A stretch of 64,000 nt of DNA from Micropterix aruncella (GCA_944548615.1 OX155952.1:40497231-40561230), one strand, 5' to 3'; positions 1 through 13,100 are shown, numbered from the stretch's first letter. Made by a program: numbers and translations. Notes: a model not told the origin generated them from the letters alone.

Positions 1-179
1 CATTTCATTTCATTTTTCATTTTCTTTATAATGTTAATTCTTTCAAGAACCTACCCAAAAGAAGACCATAAAAAATACTTTGGTGTATCTTTAAAAAAAG
101 TGGATTGACGTCCTCCGTCATTCGAAGTCTTATAACAACTAAATGGAAAACTTTTTCGTATTCGACAAATTATTGTAAC

Positions 180-470
180 GAATGACGTAAGTGCATGTAA
201 TCGGTGCATTGATCTCCGGATATGTCGGGCGCATGCGCGCTGAGAGCAAAATTTCGCAAGCGCCCGCGCCGCGACATGTGGGCAGAGAGCAGCCATGCTG
301 GCCTGGGTGCCCATTAATATTCGTCCGCATGAATGGCGTCTTAAATATTAGATTGGATTCTAATCTGGGGAGCGAGCGAGCCACATTTTAATCCGTCGCC
401 ATAAATTATCACCGGCGCGGGCCGAACCAAAGGTCACCTTTGCTGGCACTCCCCTCCCTACGCCTCTGCC
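180..470. promoter_or_regulatory. CpG-richer non-coding segment, candidate regulatory element
   Basis: This segment is clearly richer in G, C and CpG than the AT-rich DNA around it and has no credible reading frame. It holds an NRF-1/Ewg-like palindrome (GCGCATGCGC, about 229-238), TAAT-core homeodomain-type sites (CCCATTAATATTCG near 311; CATAAATTAT near 400) and a nuclear-receptor-like half site (AAGGTCACC near 430). Conservation cannot be seen from one sequence, so the regulatory role is inference. Confidence 0.3.
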
Positions 471-799
471 TCAGACTTCAGCCTTAGCGGACGTAATTGC
501 GATTTGTTACGAGGACTCAGCCGTTACGGCTGCTGTAGCTATGCTGTCAGCCGCGATGCAACGGTCTTTTAGTACCTAAATATCATATCTCTAAAAATAT
601 TCAGTCCATATATTTTTCATTCCATTTTTTACATCCCCTTTCAGTTTTTGTAAATTTAATGGTCGATAATTATACTTTAAAAAACACAAAATGGATTCGT
701 CAGCGTAAGCTTGATAATTAGCTCCAGAAATCGCCCTAGCATAACGAACAACTCCAAGAACTGACCCACGCATCGAATAAGAAGTGTACCAAAAAATCT

Positions 800-1220
800 A
801 CTCAATACGACCAAATAAGTTTCAAGACGCGACGTGCGTCATCCAACCGCTCCACCTAGACGATGCCTCGCCGTATATTAGTCGACCGCGTCGCCCATGA
901 AGACAGGCTCGCCACACTAGAACATACGTCAGCTCGCTCCGCTGTACACCTGACCACCGGAAGAACGGCAGCCCTACCCGCACAGTGCGCTCGATTAGTG
1001 GACCACCAGCGCGGGTATCGCAGCTCAGCAATCTTTTGCCGTAGAATATGTCATGTACTTGCTCCCGTCTCATATCCTTCCACCATAATACGTCTGAACC
1101 ATCAGCTGCCTCGCGAGAAACCAGCCCTGCGACGCCGTATCCAGAAAGCCGGGTCAATGAGCCGGGCTCACGAGAATCCCCGCTAAAGTGCAATAATAAC
1201 CCAGCGGAAGACGTCACGGG
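800..1220. other. GC-rich unclassified segment
   Basis: About 420 bases with much higher GC than the flanks. Open frames on both strands have no recognisable domain. The abrupt compositional step suggests an inserted repeat or a regulatory block, but I recognise no terminal repeats or coding remnant. Confidence 0.3.
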
Positions 1221-1326
1221 CCTTGTACAGTACCCGTCGACTAACTCAAGAATGCATGCAGACAGTCAAAATATAAAATCATTCGATAAACATTCAACTG
1301 AGTCAACCGCATGTCGATGCCCGCAC

Positions 1327-1371
1327 GGTATCCATTATCCGGTATCCATTATCCATTATCCACGGTATCCA
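1327..1371. repeat. Short tandem repeat, GGTATCCATTATCC-type unit
   Basis: Units of GGTATCCATTATCC and the shorter variant ATCCATT repeat about four times in a row with small changes. Confidence 0.7.
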
Positions 1372-1379
1372 CATGTTAC

Positions 1380-2290
1380 AGTCAATAAATTCTTTAATAT
1401 TACGAATCAAAGAACAATTTTAATATCGCTATATAAATATTTCTTTGTCACTTCATTCGTAATATAGAAGAAAATATGTCTATAAATATCGACTTTTAAC
1501 ATCTTGAAAGGACACGGTGACACGGAAAGGGTGACGCGGTCCAAAGCTTTAGTAAATACCATCTAAATGACATATCAGTAATGGAAGTACTATGTAAATC
1601 CGAAAACGCTTTATTTGTTGAAACAAATTGGCCAGCGTATACGTTGAAGCCATATCTTACAACTAACCTTAACTTAATGGGAGAGACATGTTTTGTAGTC
1701 AAAATAAGATATATCTATTATTAAAATCACTTATAAAGGCACTTATCACATGCGTCTATCATTTAAATCCTGCAAAAAAGAAAACATCTTAAAGTAAACA
1801 TAAAAAACAGTAAACCTATAATAATGCATGAAAGAGAGAGGGTAAGGCATTGGAGAAATTTATGAGCGCGTGTTAAAGTGTTCTTTGAGCCTGCGTTTAA
1901 AGCAATACCAATGCGATGTCCTTAGACGTGTGGGCAAAGCACTAGAGAGATTGCCTCAATTTACGGAGAAGAAGTAGGAGTAGAAATCACTGCTGTGAGT
2001 AGTAGATTTCCTTCAGATCTCAGAGGGCGACCGTATGGCGATGGAGCATTGAACTTTCTTTTAAGATGGCTCGGAGCGGTTCTGTCCAAGATTCTCTAGA
2101 GCAGATCAAGGACTCTCGTATCCCTTCTTTTTCGGGTCATCAGCCTGTGAGGTTCATAGGTCATAAATAAAGCAAATGAAAACACGGTTTTTTTTTTAAA
2201 TTCTGTTGTCCTCAAGATGCTTAATATGTAAGGGACAGTTCGATAGTAAAGACAGTTTGGTGGAGGCGGACATTTTATAGAGCAATGAAC
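1380..2290. other. AT-rich stretch, nothing recognised
   Basis: Mostly AT-rich non-coding DNA. A slightly GC-richer patch around 1860-2100 has no recognisable coding content or terminal repeats. Confidence 0.4.
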
Positions 2291-2296
2291 ACAAAT

Positions 2297-2382
2297 ACTA
2301 ATAATATTTTTTTTTCTGTTTTTTGCAGGTAAGGAAGAACAATACATAGACCCATCAAACTATTCCTTTTGCAGTGGTGAGT
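2297..2382 (+). other. Candidate recursive splice site with 48-nt cassette (RS) exon
   Basis: A textbook 3' splice site is visible: branch-point-like TACTAAT (2297-2303), a T-rich tract and TTTTGCAG ending at 2328. It is followed at once by a 5' splice site, GTAAGG (2329). A further 5' splice site, GTGAGT, starts at 2377, delimiting a 48-nt exon (2329-2376). The exon is open in one frame only, reading KEEQYIDPSNYSFCS with phase kept on both sides. The AG|GTAAG arrangement is the signature of ratchet points in long insect introns and of Ubx-type microexons that regenerate a donor. I do not recognise the peptide, so the host gene is unknown. Either a true microexon or a skipped RS exon fits. 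Confidence 0.6.
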
Positions 2383-2389
2383 ACTATTT

Positions 2390-2880
2390 AATAATAGCAT
2401 AATATTCACCACATACCAACATAAATCTATAAGTAATTGATTCACACATTAATGTTTATTATTAAATCTAACAATAGCATGCTTGCCAGAAGGGAAAACA
2501 TTATCATTAACAATGTGAATTCCGTTTACGTGGTTGGCCGTCTTTGGGTTGGACAAAATGTTAATGCGAAACTCGTAATATTGGTGGTGCAACGCCCACA
2601 TATTATGCTACACAGATACAGATCCAAATTCAGACTTGGTCACTGTAATGATTTGCTTAAACGAGAGTGACACTACGCTATCTAATATTATGGGACAATG
2701 AAGTTCATCTATACATTACTCCTAATTTCTCTGCAATAGGAACCTTTGAGCATTGATTATATAGCTTATTAGATTGCTCAACGTCGTACTACGAGTTGAC
2801 AACTAGGATTTTGCTACGAAACGTAACGTGTAGATGGACTCGTAGTTTCTAATATTGATTAATCTTCTCTAGATTGATAA
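2390..2880. other. AT-rich stretch, nothing recognised
   Basis: Intron-like AT-rich DNA with no supported feature. Confidence 0.4.
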
Positions 2881-3229
2881 ATAAAATTCGACATGCTGTC
2901 ATGTTGCGGCCTATGCGATGTGTGGCTCCAGCAAGAGTTTGCGCGGCTTAATATCAGTGGTTTAATAAACCACCGTTAAAATGGGCGTCGCGCGGCGCTG
3001 TGGGTCGTACAGGAAAGTGCACTTCGTACATGACCCCGGAGGTTGTTGCATTCTTCGCATATCAAATGCTGAAAAAGGGCATTGAGTATTTCATGTTTAA
3101 ATTTCGCGCCATGGGCCTAAAATACCGTATCGTTTTGGTAATGACCGACAGAGACATTGCCAAGGCCTAATTTGAATATACGCGATGACGTCACGGTTAA
3201 ACACTCAATTAATCGGTAGTAATCCTTCA

Positions 3230-3230
<1 letters not shown>
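2880..3230. promoter_or_regulatory. Candidate regulatory element with Runx-type palindrome and CRE
   Basis: A CpG-richer non-coding block. It contains a perfect palindrome of two Runx-like half sites around one base (GTGGTTTAATAAACCAC, 2957-2973) and a consensus CRE (TGACGTCA, 3186-3193). No reading frame of interest is present. Function is inferred only from composition and motif content. Confidence 0.3.
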
Positions 3231-4254
<1,024 letters not shown>

Positions 4255-4869
4255 GCCCGATTTTTGGTCGGTGAATTCCATGGCAGCTCCGTTTGTATTT
4301 TATTTTTTTATTGTATACGGGTTTGAGATATTCCACTGATTAATGCAATTTCTAATGAGTGTTTATTCTGCACAGTGTCCTGATCGCACCGGTGCACGTA
4401 GGCATTCGCCTAACTTATAACGTGTCTATGTTATAAGAAAACTACCTTCCTCATCGGGTATCAGTATATAATATGTACATACGGTATAATCATTACCTGT
4501 AACTAAAATAATTATCAATCAAAACTAGAGCATTCTTATGTTGCTGAACACGTTTTGTTGAATTCGTAAATTTGGTATAAATGTTACGACAGGCGCCCTT
4601 TCCAATCCATCCTCATCCTGGTCAGGATTCAACCTTAATCGAAACCAGGGAGAATCGCCAAAATCTGATAGACTGACTATATGCGTTAACCGGAGACCAA
4701 CAGTTGTGCATCATGCCGTTATAGTGTCCAGATTCGTCGAGCTTTGGAGATGTTTTCCAAAGACTTTCCAATCTCATTTGTACTCGTCTCAAGACTTTTG
4801 ATGGTCGTCTTTCCAAACCTAGAAAGAAAATTTTACTCGGCCCGCGGACATAGTAGTAAAAATATAAAC

Positions 4870-4980
4870 TTACCAAGTCGCCTGATCTTACATTGTAAGG
4901 TTCCGGTTTCGATTCCCGGCTAGGTCACCAATTTCCGTCGGGGTAAAATTAACGGAATTGCATTTCAATTATGACAATCG
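4870..4980 (+). mobile_element. tRNA-derived SINE fragment
   Basis: The segment carries a pol III B-box-like core, GGTTTCGATTCCC (4905-4917), inside a tRNA-like context (GGTTCCGGTTTCGATTCCCG), followed by the CGGGGTAAAATTAACGG-type body common in insect tRNA-derived SINEs. The 5' A-box half is not convincing, so this is probably a truncated copy. Confidence 0.5.
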
Positions 4981-7080
4981 AATGCAATAACAAGACACAC
5001 ACGTAAAAACATGTTACACGCACACATATATAGAAAAACTTCATAGTATGGTTGGTTGTAAGAGATTGTCGTATGATTAAAAAGAGTAGAAACAATTTAG
5101 TATGGCCATAGTGCATTTCAATCCTAATTTGCCATTTGAAATATTCTTAAACTATGGAATTGACCTTATTTTTTAGTAAAATTATTCCTGACTATTATAT
5201 GTATATAAGACATTTTACACGCTATAATTATAGGAAGAGTAGCTTATCGCATGTAATAACAAAATTCGCAACCTTTCGTCAGAATTAAATTTGTATCAAC
5301 AAGTGGATGAATAGTTATATTAGAAGTGTTTGTCGTAATTATTGAAATGTGAATCAGCCTCAGTGGTTTTATATTTTATAAGTTTTTGCTATTTTATACC
5401 ATTATGTTTCTGTCGATATTATTATTGGAATCCGAATACCAAATCGAAATCATATTTTTCAGCAATATTAAGCAGAATTCCATTTTTTTAAATATTTAAA
5501 TACTTGCATATGTGAACATTTAAAATTTAGTATTAAAATGAGCTAGTATTGTATTTTTCGGCAGCAACTTTGCTGAATTTCAATTAAATCAGGTCGTACT
5601 TAAAAAAAATACCCTACCTTACCTTTTTGGGCAATATTTATTAGTGTACTAACTTTACCCATGCTAATTATACGGCAGATTTTAAATACTGAATTATAAA
5701 AAATATTCCTGTATCTAAATTAATTTTAATAAATAGCAAACAGCCCTGAAAATAATTGGAGATTTTAAATTTATTGAATAGCGTAAATTACTACTAAAAA
5801 TGCAAGGTGGCCATTATAAATTATCTTTGGACTATAGTAATAAATATAAAAGTTGAATTTGACCTTCTTTTACAAGTACTGATTCGGCAGAATTAGATTA
5901 GATTGATTTAACCGTACCAACACAGCTAGAAAAACTCCTGATCTTCTACGCTGCTTGATAATTTGTCTATAATTCCTTTTTAATGAAAAGGGCTAATGCA
6001 AAAATAGTCACAAAGCCAAACATTCTGAAAAATAAAACTGATTTTGTGGAGAGCACTGAGAGCACTAAGGGAAAGAGAGATAAAACTATAATTTTGGTCG
6101 ATATGAAGACCGTTTTTATACGAATTTGTTTAGCATCTTACTAATTCCGTCTGCCTCGACCTTGACGTATGGTTAAGAATGCTGTTAATTTGCTCGGTTG
6201 CTGAGCTTCGTCTGTATTGGACCGTGTGCTTTGGGTACCACTGACTTCTTGCAGTAAAATCCATTTTTAATTATTTTCTTATGTTAAACAACTGCGATAG
6301 TCTTCGATTTTATACAAATTTAAAAGCCTTAGTGATGCAATGGCCAACATTGATATATACTATCTCAGTCGATACTTTGAAAAAATAAATATGTATCGAG
6401 GCGAAAGGTGTTTTAGAATCAATTTACGCAGCGGACATCCCAATAAGGGACATCCCGCTGTGGCGAAAATATCAGAAAACAGTAGTATATAGGCGATAAA
6501 TTAAATAAAAAAACATGTATTTCGGAATCACGTGACCAACTGCTGTTTCCTACTGTAGTATACGGGTGCATGATTGGATGTAATGTAATTAAAATCTCAA
6601 GACGCCCATTCGATAGCGACCGATTAAACACCGATAAATATAAACCTAGTTGGCTAACGAATGACATCTGGTTTCCTGCAGCGTTAATTAAATAGCCTGA
6701 TGCTAATTATCTGGCGCATAAAGTGAAGTCTATTAATCCAAATTAACAAATGAGGGGATTATTGTGAATTATTATTTTAAATATAATTTTATATTTATTT
6801 TATGCATGATTATCAATCAGGCTCAGGCTATTAATGGAAGTCGATTCATTTTTTTTAATCGAAAATTTCGTTTTTAATCAAAAATCAGAAGTCAGTTACT
6901 AACGTAAAATCTCTAACTGCATCTTACATCTTTTTGTAAACAACAAGGCAAACTGGCAAATTTCTAGAAGCGACGACAGACAACAATATAAAATTTATCC
7001 CGACCCATTCTATCGACTTCTACAGAAGAGTTATAGAACAACTACTGTCATGCCATCACAAAATCTCTCGATTATGGCTT
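4980..7080. other. Long AT-rich stretch, nothing recognised
   Basis: Two kilobases of intron-like AT-rich DNA. Small patches with TAATTA-type sites (about 6680-6760) are the only structure I note. No coding frame or repeat boundary is supported. Confidence 0.4.
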
Positions 7081-8110
7081 TCCACCACCGCTAAAGTAAA
7101 TGTGGTTTGAGTTAGTCCACTAGTTAGCTGAAGGCGAATCCGCCATCTCAGGATATTATAATAGTCATTGTCGTCTTTCACCTGGGTTGAGTAGCAAAAA
7201 CTTTCATATAGCTACGCAACTACTTAGCAGAGTCCTACCTCAAACAAGTAGGGCACTGGCAAACCAGTAAGGCTTCCTCGCTTCCTGCTTACCAGTTTTG
7301 GAAATAGTACTCTTTCCACCGGATCTGGTCACCGATCGAGATCACTGCACGACCCTCTACCAAGTGAGAGCAATCACCACCCGTGGCATTCTTTGCCAGT
7401 TGTCACCGGGATCAGGTGGATCTAGAAAAAAATACGAAAATGCGTTTCCAGGCTCCACCGGTAATCCGCCAGGTACATCATTGCTGTTGCAGAGAGAAAA
7501 CAATCTGGTCCTGCGGCCCAAGCTGCATGGCACCATTAAGCCCCTGTATATGTATACAAACCGACGACCCATAGAGGAGAAGACTAACGCATATAAACGG
7601 TTGACGAATTACTCGCTAGAAGTTGCCATTTCAGTAGACGATGATGATAGACAGTAGAACATATATTATAATTGATGGTTAAGAATTTCTGTGAAATCCT
7701 TCCTAGTGTGACCAATTACAGTCATTGGCGCCTTTTGTTCGGTTTCGCCACCGGGGTCAAGTGTAGTTGATATTAGGTCAACACCTTGCTGACGTAGTTT
7801 CCTAAGACAGCAGGTTAGATATTCACCTGGTGTGACCTACCCTTGGAATGACCCAATAACACTGGAATTACTTATACTAGGTAGAAGCTTGCGGATGTGA
7901 CCTCGTGCTGTGAGCCGTCTAATGGAAGGAATAATTATTTCACTAGCTCGCCAGGGCCCTCACTGTTTGACGCCATTGCCCAGCAGAATCCTCGGGATTC
8001 TATTCTGGATGGCAATGGCGTATTTGGATCAGTAGATTATTTGCTCTCTCAAGTCATTACGTATCATCTAAGGGTGACTAGACGATTTAATTTAATTTTC
8101 TCTATTTTAA
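7080..8110. other. GC-moderate unclassified segment
   Basis: The composition is closer to even than the surroundings. A 119-codon open frame at 7298-7657 (+) has no recognisable domain and no splice context, and I treat it as chance. The block may be an old repeat, but I see no termini. Confidence 0.3.
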
Positions 8111-9150
8111 TTTGAAATTTATGAAAATCTACAGTAATTTGGAAAACACTTACAATTAAAATGTCATAGACAAAAAACCCAGTATCAAAAACTGATAACA
8201 TGATATGCCTAAAACTGTTGCCAGTGGTCCTACATATTTTAATGTCACCTAACTAGGCTATAGTCTGTTCTAAGGTGAACATTTACATTTCTAAAAATAT
8301 GTGTATGAACCTGTATAAAAACTTGAATGTTTATGAAACATAATAAATTTTAATGAATGTGTAGGCTATTACTTTATTCCGTATTAGCTAGTCAATCAAG
8401 GTAAAATTGAAAATATATTTTTTTTTAGCCCTAATCATAATAAATTAAAATTATGTACAAATATATCGCATTAAAATACAGATAACCATATTAGTTTAAA
8501 AAATTGAGTCAATTAACCATAACTAATTACAAAAAATCAATTTAGGTCAAAATAATATTTTAAAATAGGGTTTCAATGAGTACATATAGTCGTACAAAAA
8601 TAATCAATCATAAAAAAAATAAAAGAAAGTCGCCCTCCTAAAAACATATACTTAATAAAAATCTTTAATGCCATGAAAATATAAATAATGTAAAATCGAT
8701 GTTTCGACTACAGAGATGTTTTAGATGATTAGATCGTTATAACATCCTGATATGGCGGTTTCGCAAGGTAATCTGCCAGATACAACAGTATTTTGCAGAA
8801 TGCACTGCCGAGGGTTCGCCCGAGGGAATTTTCATTCGTTCTTTTAAGCTCACGAAAGTTTAAGATAAGAAGTATAAAATGTATTGAAATCTACTTCAAG
8901 GATGATAGGCGCCCGCGCACACGAATTTCTGAGAAACAAACCGGTACATAACAGAAGAAGGTACAAGATTTAAGGATAGTAAAGAAGATTATAATAATAC
9001 ATTCTATTTTATTCCAGTCATCAAAAGCCTCCACAGGCCATATCAGCCTTCTCATTTCCCATACACATTGAAAATAATACTATCTGTTGGAGAATATCAG
9101 TGAATTATAATTTTTGAAATCTGCTTATAATAATGCTTAAACATTGCAGT
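8110..9150. other. AT-rich stretch, nothing recognised
   Basis: Intron-like AT-rich DNA without recognisable features. Confidence 0.4.
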
Positions 9151-9159
9151 CATAGCCAC

Positions 9160-9400
9160 TACAATTTAATTCACACGGTGCGTCGATGCTGGCAATTATG
9201 CATTAAAATATGACTCGATGGGATTCCATTACGTCGGTAAACCGTTTCCAATATGCCATATTTACGATAATTTTCCGGAGGAAAATTAAAATGCGTACAT
9301 TGTAAATAATATCCGCGGCGTGACATTTATGCGCGGTTGCCGATGTTTATTAGACGACGAGATGCTGCGACGTTGCCAATTATTTGTATATATGTAGTTG
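9160..9400. promoter_or_regulatory. Candidate regulatory element
   Basis: A non-coding block with elevated CpG between AT-rich flanks, with TTTATGCGCGG, TTTATTAGACGACG and ATTATGCATTAAAA-type sites suggestive of homeodomain/POU binding. No frame is open. Conservation is untested. Confidence 0.25.
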
Positions 9401-9617
9401 TAGTCGTAGGTGAACTGGTCTTTTTATTTTTCTTGAAATAGCAATGCATCGTCTGCATAAAATTTTCATTATCCTTAATTTCAGCCACCTCAATCAGAAA
9501 GATTGGTCTTTAAGTCTAACGGCTGAAGTCATAAATAACATAAGAGTCATAAATAACAAAGCGGAATCAAGGATATCCTCTCGAGATAATAATACAAAAT
9601 ATTGTTATAATCAAATT

Positions 9618-9668
9618 AGTAAACTATAGTAAATTAGTAAACTATAGTAACTATAGTAAGTATAGTAA
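9618..9668. repeat. Short tandem repeat around CTATAGTAA
   Basis: AAACTATAGTAA and shorter AACTATAGTAAG units repeat head to tail. Confidence 0.7.
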
Positions 9669-9904
9669 GTTGACATAGGAACCACATAATTTGAAAATAT
9701 GAACAAGGTCCTAGAGTAGGGACTTCAGTCAGGGAGAAGCGTATAAATCAAAATTAAACGATATTAATGTTCCACAGGTTGTTAAAAATACCTGTAATAT
9801 GCTACCATCATAGCAAAAATGGATGCATATAAAAGAAATCGTACGGGATAAAAACAAACTTAAAATTGTGATACTGTGTGCGCATGAAATATCGATATTT
9901 TCAA

Positions 9905-11235
9905 AATAAAGCGAAAATCAAAATGAGGAATTGATTAATCAATTAAGTTATATTCGAAACAGAAAAAGAAATTTCAGTAGCGTTAAATATTAATAATTCA
10001 ACTGTTTCAAGACGTTTTCTCTCAATTGAATAATTAATAAGCTAGGAAAGTGGATCCTACACGAATCCACAGAAAGACAAAAAGAAAAGCGTGGAGTCAA
10101 CTGAAAATAATTGTTTGAAAGTCATAAAAAGAAGGGATTTTTGCATCAAATTGTGACTAAGGATGAAAGGCGGATTCACAATTATTATTCTTAATGCAAA
10201 CTAGCTTGGGTAATACCAAGTGAATCCGGTCCATCGACGCCAAAAGGAAATATTCACGGGATTAAGGTTATGTTAGGTATTTAACTGCACCAGAGAAGCA
10301 CACTCCTCTGTTGTTGTCCAGAACTACTTAAAAGGAGTGAAACGGAAAGGCCTAACCCACTACTACTGCTATTTATTTCGGTCGATGTCGAACGCTTTAA
10401 CAGGGCAGCGATTCACCAAAGTTGAAGATACCGAAAAATGATCGATGGCTAAACTGATGGCTTCTAATAATTAAAAATTCTTTCACGAAGTATTATTTTG
10501 GCTTTGGGAGTTAATGGGCCCTCGCTGAGTTGGCCACGAAGACCCATTCTGTTCAGGGTTGGTCATACTCACGGGTCAACACCTATCCGACGGCCTCCAC
10601 GCATGAAGTGCGAGCCTGGGTAGGACTCTGACCTTATGGTTAGTTTCCCCTGGGAATCAACCTTCTGGCTCTCCTGGACGGTCTGCGCACCATGCGGCGT
10701 AAGCCAATCGACTGTGCACTCTGACTAACAGTCGGGGGAGTCTGGAAGCAGTACTGTTTCATATAGAGCGGGGGTGGTTGCGGACCTTACGGCGACTGCT
10801 CTTGAAATGACCATCGGCTACCTGATCCTGGGTGAACAGCCGGGCAAAGGACGCTGTGGTCCGCGATAGATTCGGTAAACACCGTTTCACCGCTTCGCAA
10901 GGGAGAGGACCGCGCAAGCGACCTCGAACTCATAATCAATCGAGAGACCGGAGTAATCTGGTCACAATTGGAAGTAAGGGCGTGAGTGTAGGCCCGCCGG
11001 GTAACACTCCTGGCTATCTCGCGGTTAAGGCGTTGGCCTCTTACGGGCTTGTGGCGTAGCTAGACGGAGGACTGTTTTGTCCTCAAGTCTTCTGCGCTCA
11101 CTCCAGGGAGATAGAACGACTAATCGTTAAAACTTCCTGAGGTGACGGGTTCGCCCGCTGCAGTCGACAACCCTAGTTGTTTTGGCTTAAAAATGGAAAA
11201 AGTTTGTAACAAAGGACGAGTGATATATTTTGTGC
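9905..11235 (+). pseudogene. Mariner (cecropia-type) transposase remnant, interrupted by a SINE-like insertion
   Basis: Shifted frames on the + strand resemble the mariner transposase in order. An HTH-like segment reads SVALNINNSTVSRRF. The region around the first catalytic Asp reads FLHQIVTKDERRIH. A following block reads NIHGIKVML. Near 10450 the C-terminal MASNN-KFFHEV corresponds to the family's SK-D-FF motif, and after 11189 WKKFVTKDE corresponds to the C-terminal ERW motif. The gene carries many stops and frameshifts and is dead. The stretch 10505-11179 is not mariner; it is a later insertion that splits the last coding part. The N-terminal domain is not seen at this locus. Confidence 0.8.
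10505..11179 (-). mobile_element. SINE-like retroposon, copy 1 (675 bp)
   Basis: First of at least five near-full-length copies of a GC-rich, roughly 650-675-bp interspersed repeat. It is bounded by a 9-bp direct duplication, TTTTGGCTT, at 10496-10504 and 11180-11188. It has no terminal inverted repeats and no poly(A). One end reads TGGGAGTTAATGGGCCC. The other carries a conserved hairpin, ACGGG-TTCG-CCCGT, in most copies. Target duplications of 9, 12, 12 and 13 bp in different copies suggest target-primed reverse transcription. It lies inside the mariner remnant, so it is younger than that element. The strand is relative to copy 2, since the true direction of transcription is unknown. Confidence 0.8.
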
Positions 11236-11499
11236 AATTGTTTCGTCATTCCAACACAGAATTTATTTAATTTATCCACAAAAAAAGATGGAAACAATCG
11301 CTTACACTCATCCAATTTGTCTAAAATTGTATCTGTGCCTTTTTTACGACGGCACGATAGTTTAAAGGAGGATAACGAAATTCCCATAATTAACAAAACA
11401 AAATGTCGACAAGAACTTTTATCACGGAAATAACAATAACTAAAAAATAAATAGTTTCCAATGATTAACTTCGGTACTCCCCTTAAAGATAGACACATT

Positions 11500-11690
11500 A
11501 TAATATCGCGATAAAATTCCGAAATAATTAATGGCTATAATGACCGCCACGCTAACTAATATTTATTCAAACGATTTCTTGGAAATCATTAGCGACTGTC
11601 AACGAATATTTAATGAATCACAAACGCACAGAAGATGGCGCCATGCTGTGCGATATCCGATCGTGATTTATAAAGTGTATTCAAAATATT
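11500..11690. promoter_or_regulatory. Candidate regulatory element
   Basis: A non-coding block with TAATTAATGG, ATTTATTCAAACGATTT, TTTAATGAATCAC and GATGGCGCCATG-type motifs and modest CpG content between AT-rich flanks. It is listed because of composition only. Confidence 0.25.
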
Positions 11691-12030
11691 AGATGCTCTT
11701 TTCAAAATATTTAAATCTTAGGAGACAGCTCAATATTTCCAATTAGTAAAACCTAAAGTAATAAGGGGATTGCTCAACAATGACTATGCATTGACTGTAC
11801 AGTGGAACAAAGAGCAGTGCGAGAAGTTTATTCCACGGATCGGGAAGTAGAGCGATATTATTATAATTAATAATAAAATGAAACTCCATTTCCAATTAAA
11901 AAAAAGGCGAGCTCTCTATTAGCTAACCTATTAATAAGTGCAGTAGTGGAAGATATTTTTCATATTATTATTTTATGATATACATTTATTTCTGTCTAAA
12001 TCAATTATCTACGTATGTATCCGATTGTTA

Positions 12031-12445
12031 TACAGAATGAGAACTAGTGACATCCTCGAAGTGGGTGAACCTACGGCTAATAAGCAACTTTTAATTCAAA
12101 AAGTTGGGATGAACACAAAGAAATTGATTTTTTTTTTCGAAAAAAAAAATGTTCTTTTGAAAATTTTAAAACTTTTATGTTATGAAAAATAGTATAAAAA
12201 GACGAGCTTGTTGTGCCATTTAGAGGCAAGTAAAATATCGCGAATATTGTTTATTTGCGATATTTTAAGTATTGCAAAATGACACAGCGCGCTCAACGCT
12301 TGTCAAACTTTTATTAAACAGTCAAATTTTAAAAAAAAGAAAAAATATGTTTTGTTTTTCCCATTTTTTCTTACCAAATGTTGCTTATTTGCTCGTACTG
12401 ATTCACCCACTTCAAGGATGTCACTAATTAAAAACTCACCCTGTA
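12031..12445. mobile_element. Foldback MITE with TA target duplication
   Basis: The left end (TACAGAATGAGAACTAGTGA) and the inverted right end (TACAGGGTGAGTTTTTAATT) are homologous for about 65-70 bp, sharing GTGACATCCTCGAAGTGGGT with one change. TA dinucleotides flank both sides (12029-12030, 12446-12447). The interior (about 12203-12297) is itself an imperfect hairpin around AAAATATCGCGAATA. There is no coding capacity. It looks like a Tc1/mariner-class non-autonomous element. Confidence 0.8.
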
Positions 12446-12984
12446 TATCCTCTTATATTATAAAGGTGCAACGTCTGATAGTCTGTGTTTTAATAACTCG
12501 AGCACCACTAGCCTGATTTCGTTATTATTATGTTGCTTGCATATATATTATATTAACGTATACTATTATTGTATCCCATTGGTTATATGCTATACAATTT
12601 TGAAATCGGTGAAATTTCCGATATATACAAACGTTATTCAATAAATTCGTGAATATTTTAAAAATACATATTCTGCGGTTGTCAATTAATAAAACTTTTT
12701 TAAAAACAATTTATAAAAAAATGCCAGCATGGTCGATTGTCAGTTCCAGTAGAAAATTTTACTTTCCTAGGATACTCTTGCTATCGCAATCAAAGAAGTT
12801 GTTTGGATAGCTCTTGATGTGCATTTATTTACCAATCAAACACCAGCTAAATAGTCATCTTTTATATTATCTTCTTAATGATGAATCGAAATGCTTCAAA
12901 ACTGACCACCCACTGCGCTGTAAGTGCGCTATTAGTGCTCAGATCTTTGCCGCCTATATTTCGCTTCCATTGGGCATACTCCTG

Positions 12985-13100
12985 AACCTATACCACCGAG
13001 TTTTAGTTTCATTTAAAATATGTATAGAATTATAGCATTTTTGATGATTTCTGGCAAGGTGTTGTAAATATTTGGAACGTAATATATGAAACGTTTTTGA
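12985..13100 (-). pseudogene. Possible LINE reverse-transcriptase C-terminal scrap
   Basis: On the minus strand one frame reads VPNIYNTLPEIIKNAI, resembling the xxNxLPxxIK motif at the C-terminus of jockey/CR1-like reverse-transcriptase polyproteins. Nothing else of the element is clear. Confidence 0.35.

Noticed and set aside
822..1217. 131-codon minus-strand open frame
   Set aside because: No recognisable domain, an overlapping open frame on the other strand, and GC-rich composition that makes stops rare by chance.
2329..2376. Calling the 48-nt exon an Ubx microexon
   Set aside because: The AG|GTAAG design matches, but the peptide KEEQYIDPSNYSFCS does not resemble the Ubx microexon peptides I know, and no Ubx coding sequence is in the window.
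7298..7657. 119-codon + strand frame
   Set aside because: No recognisable domain, no splice or promoter context, and two other open frames overlap it.
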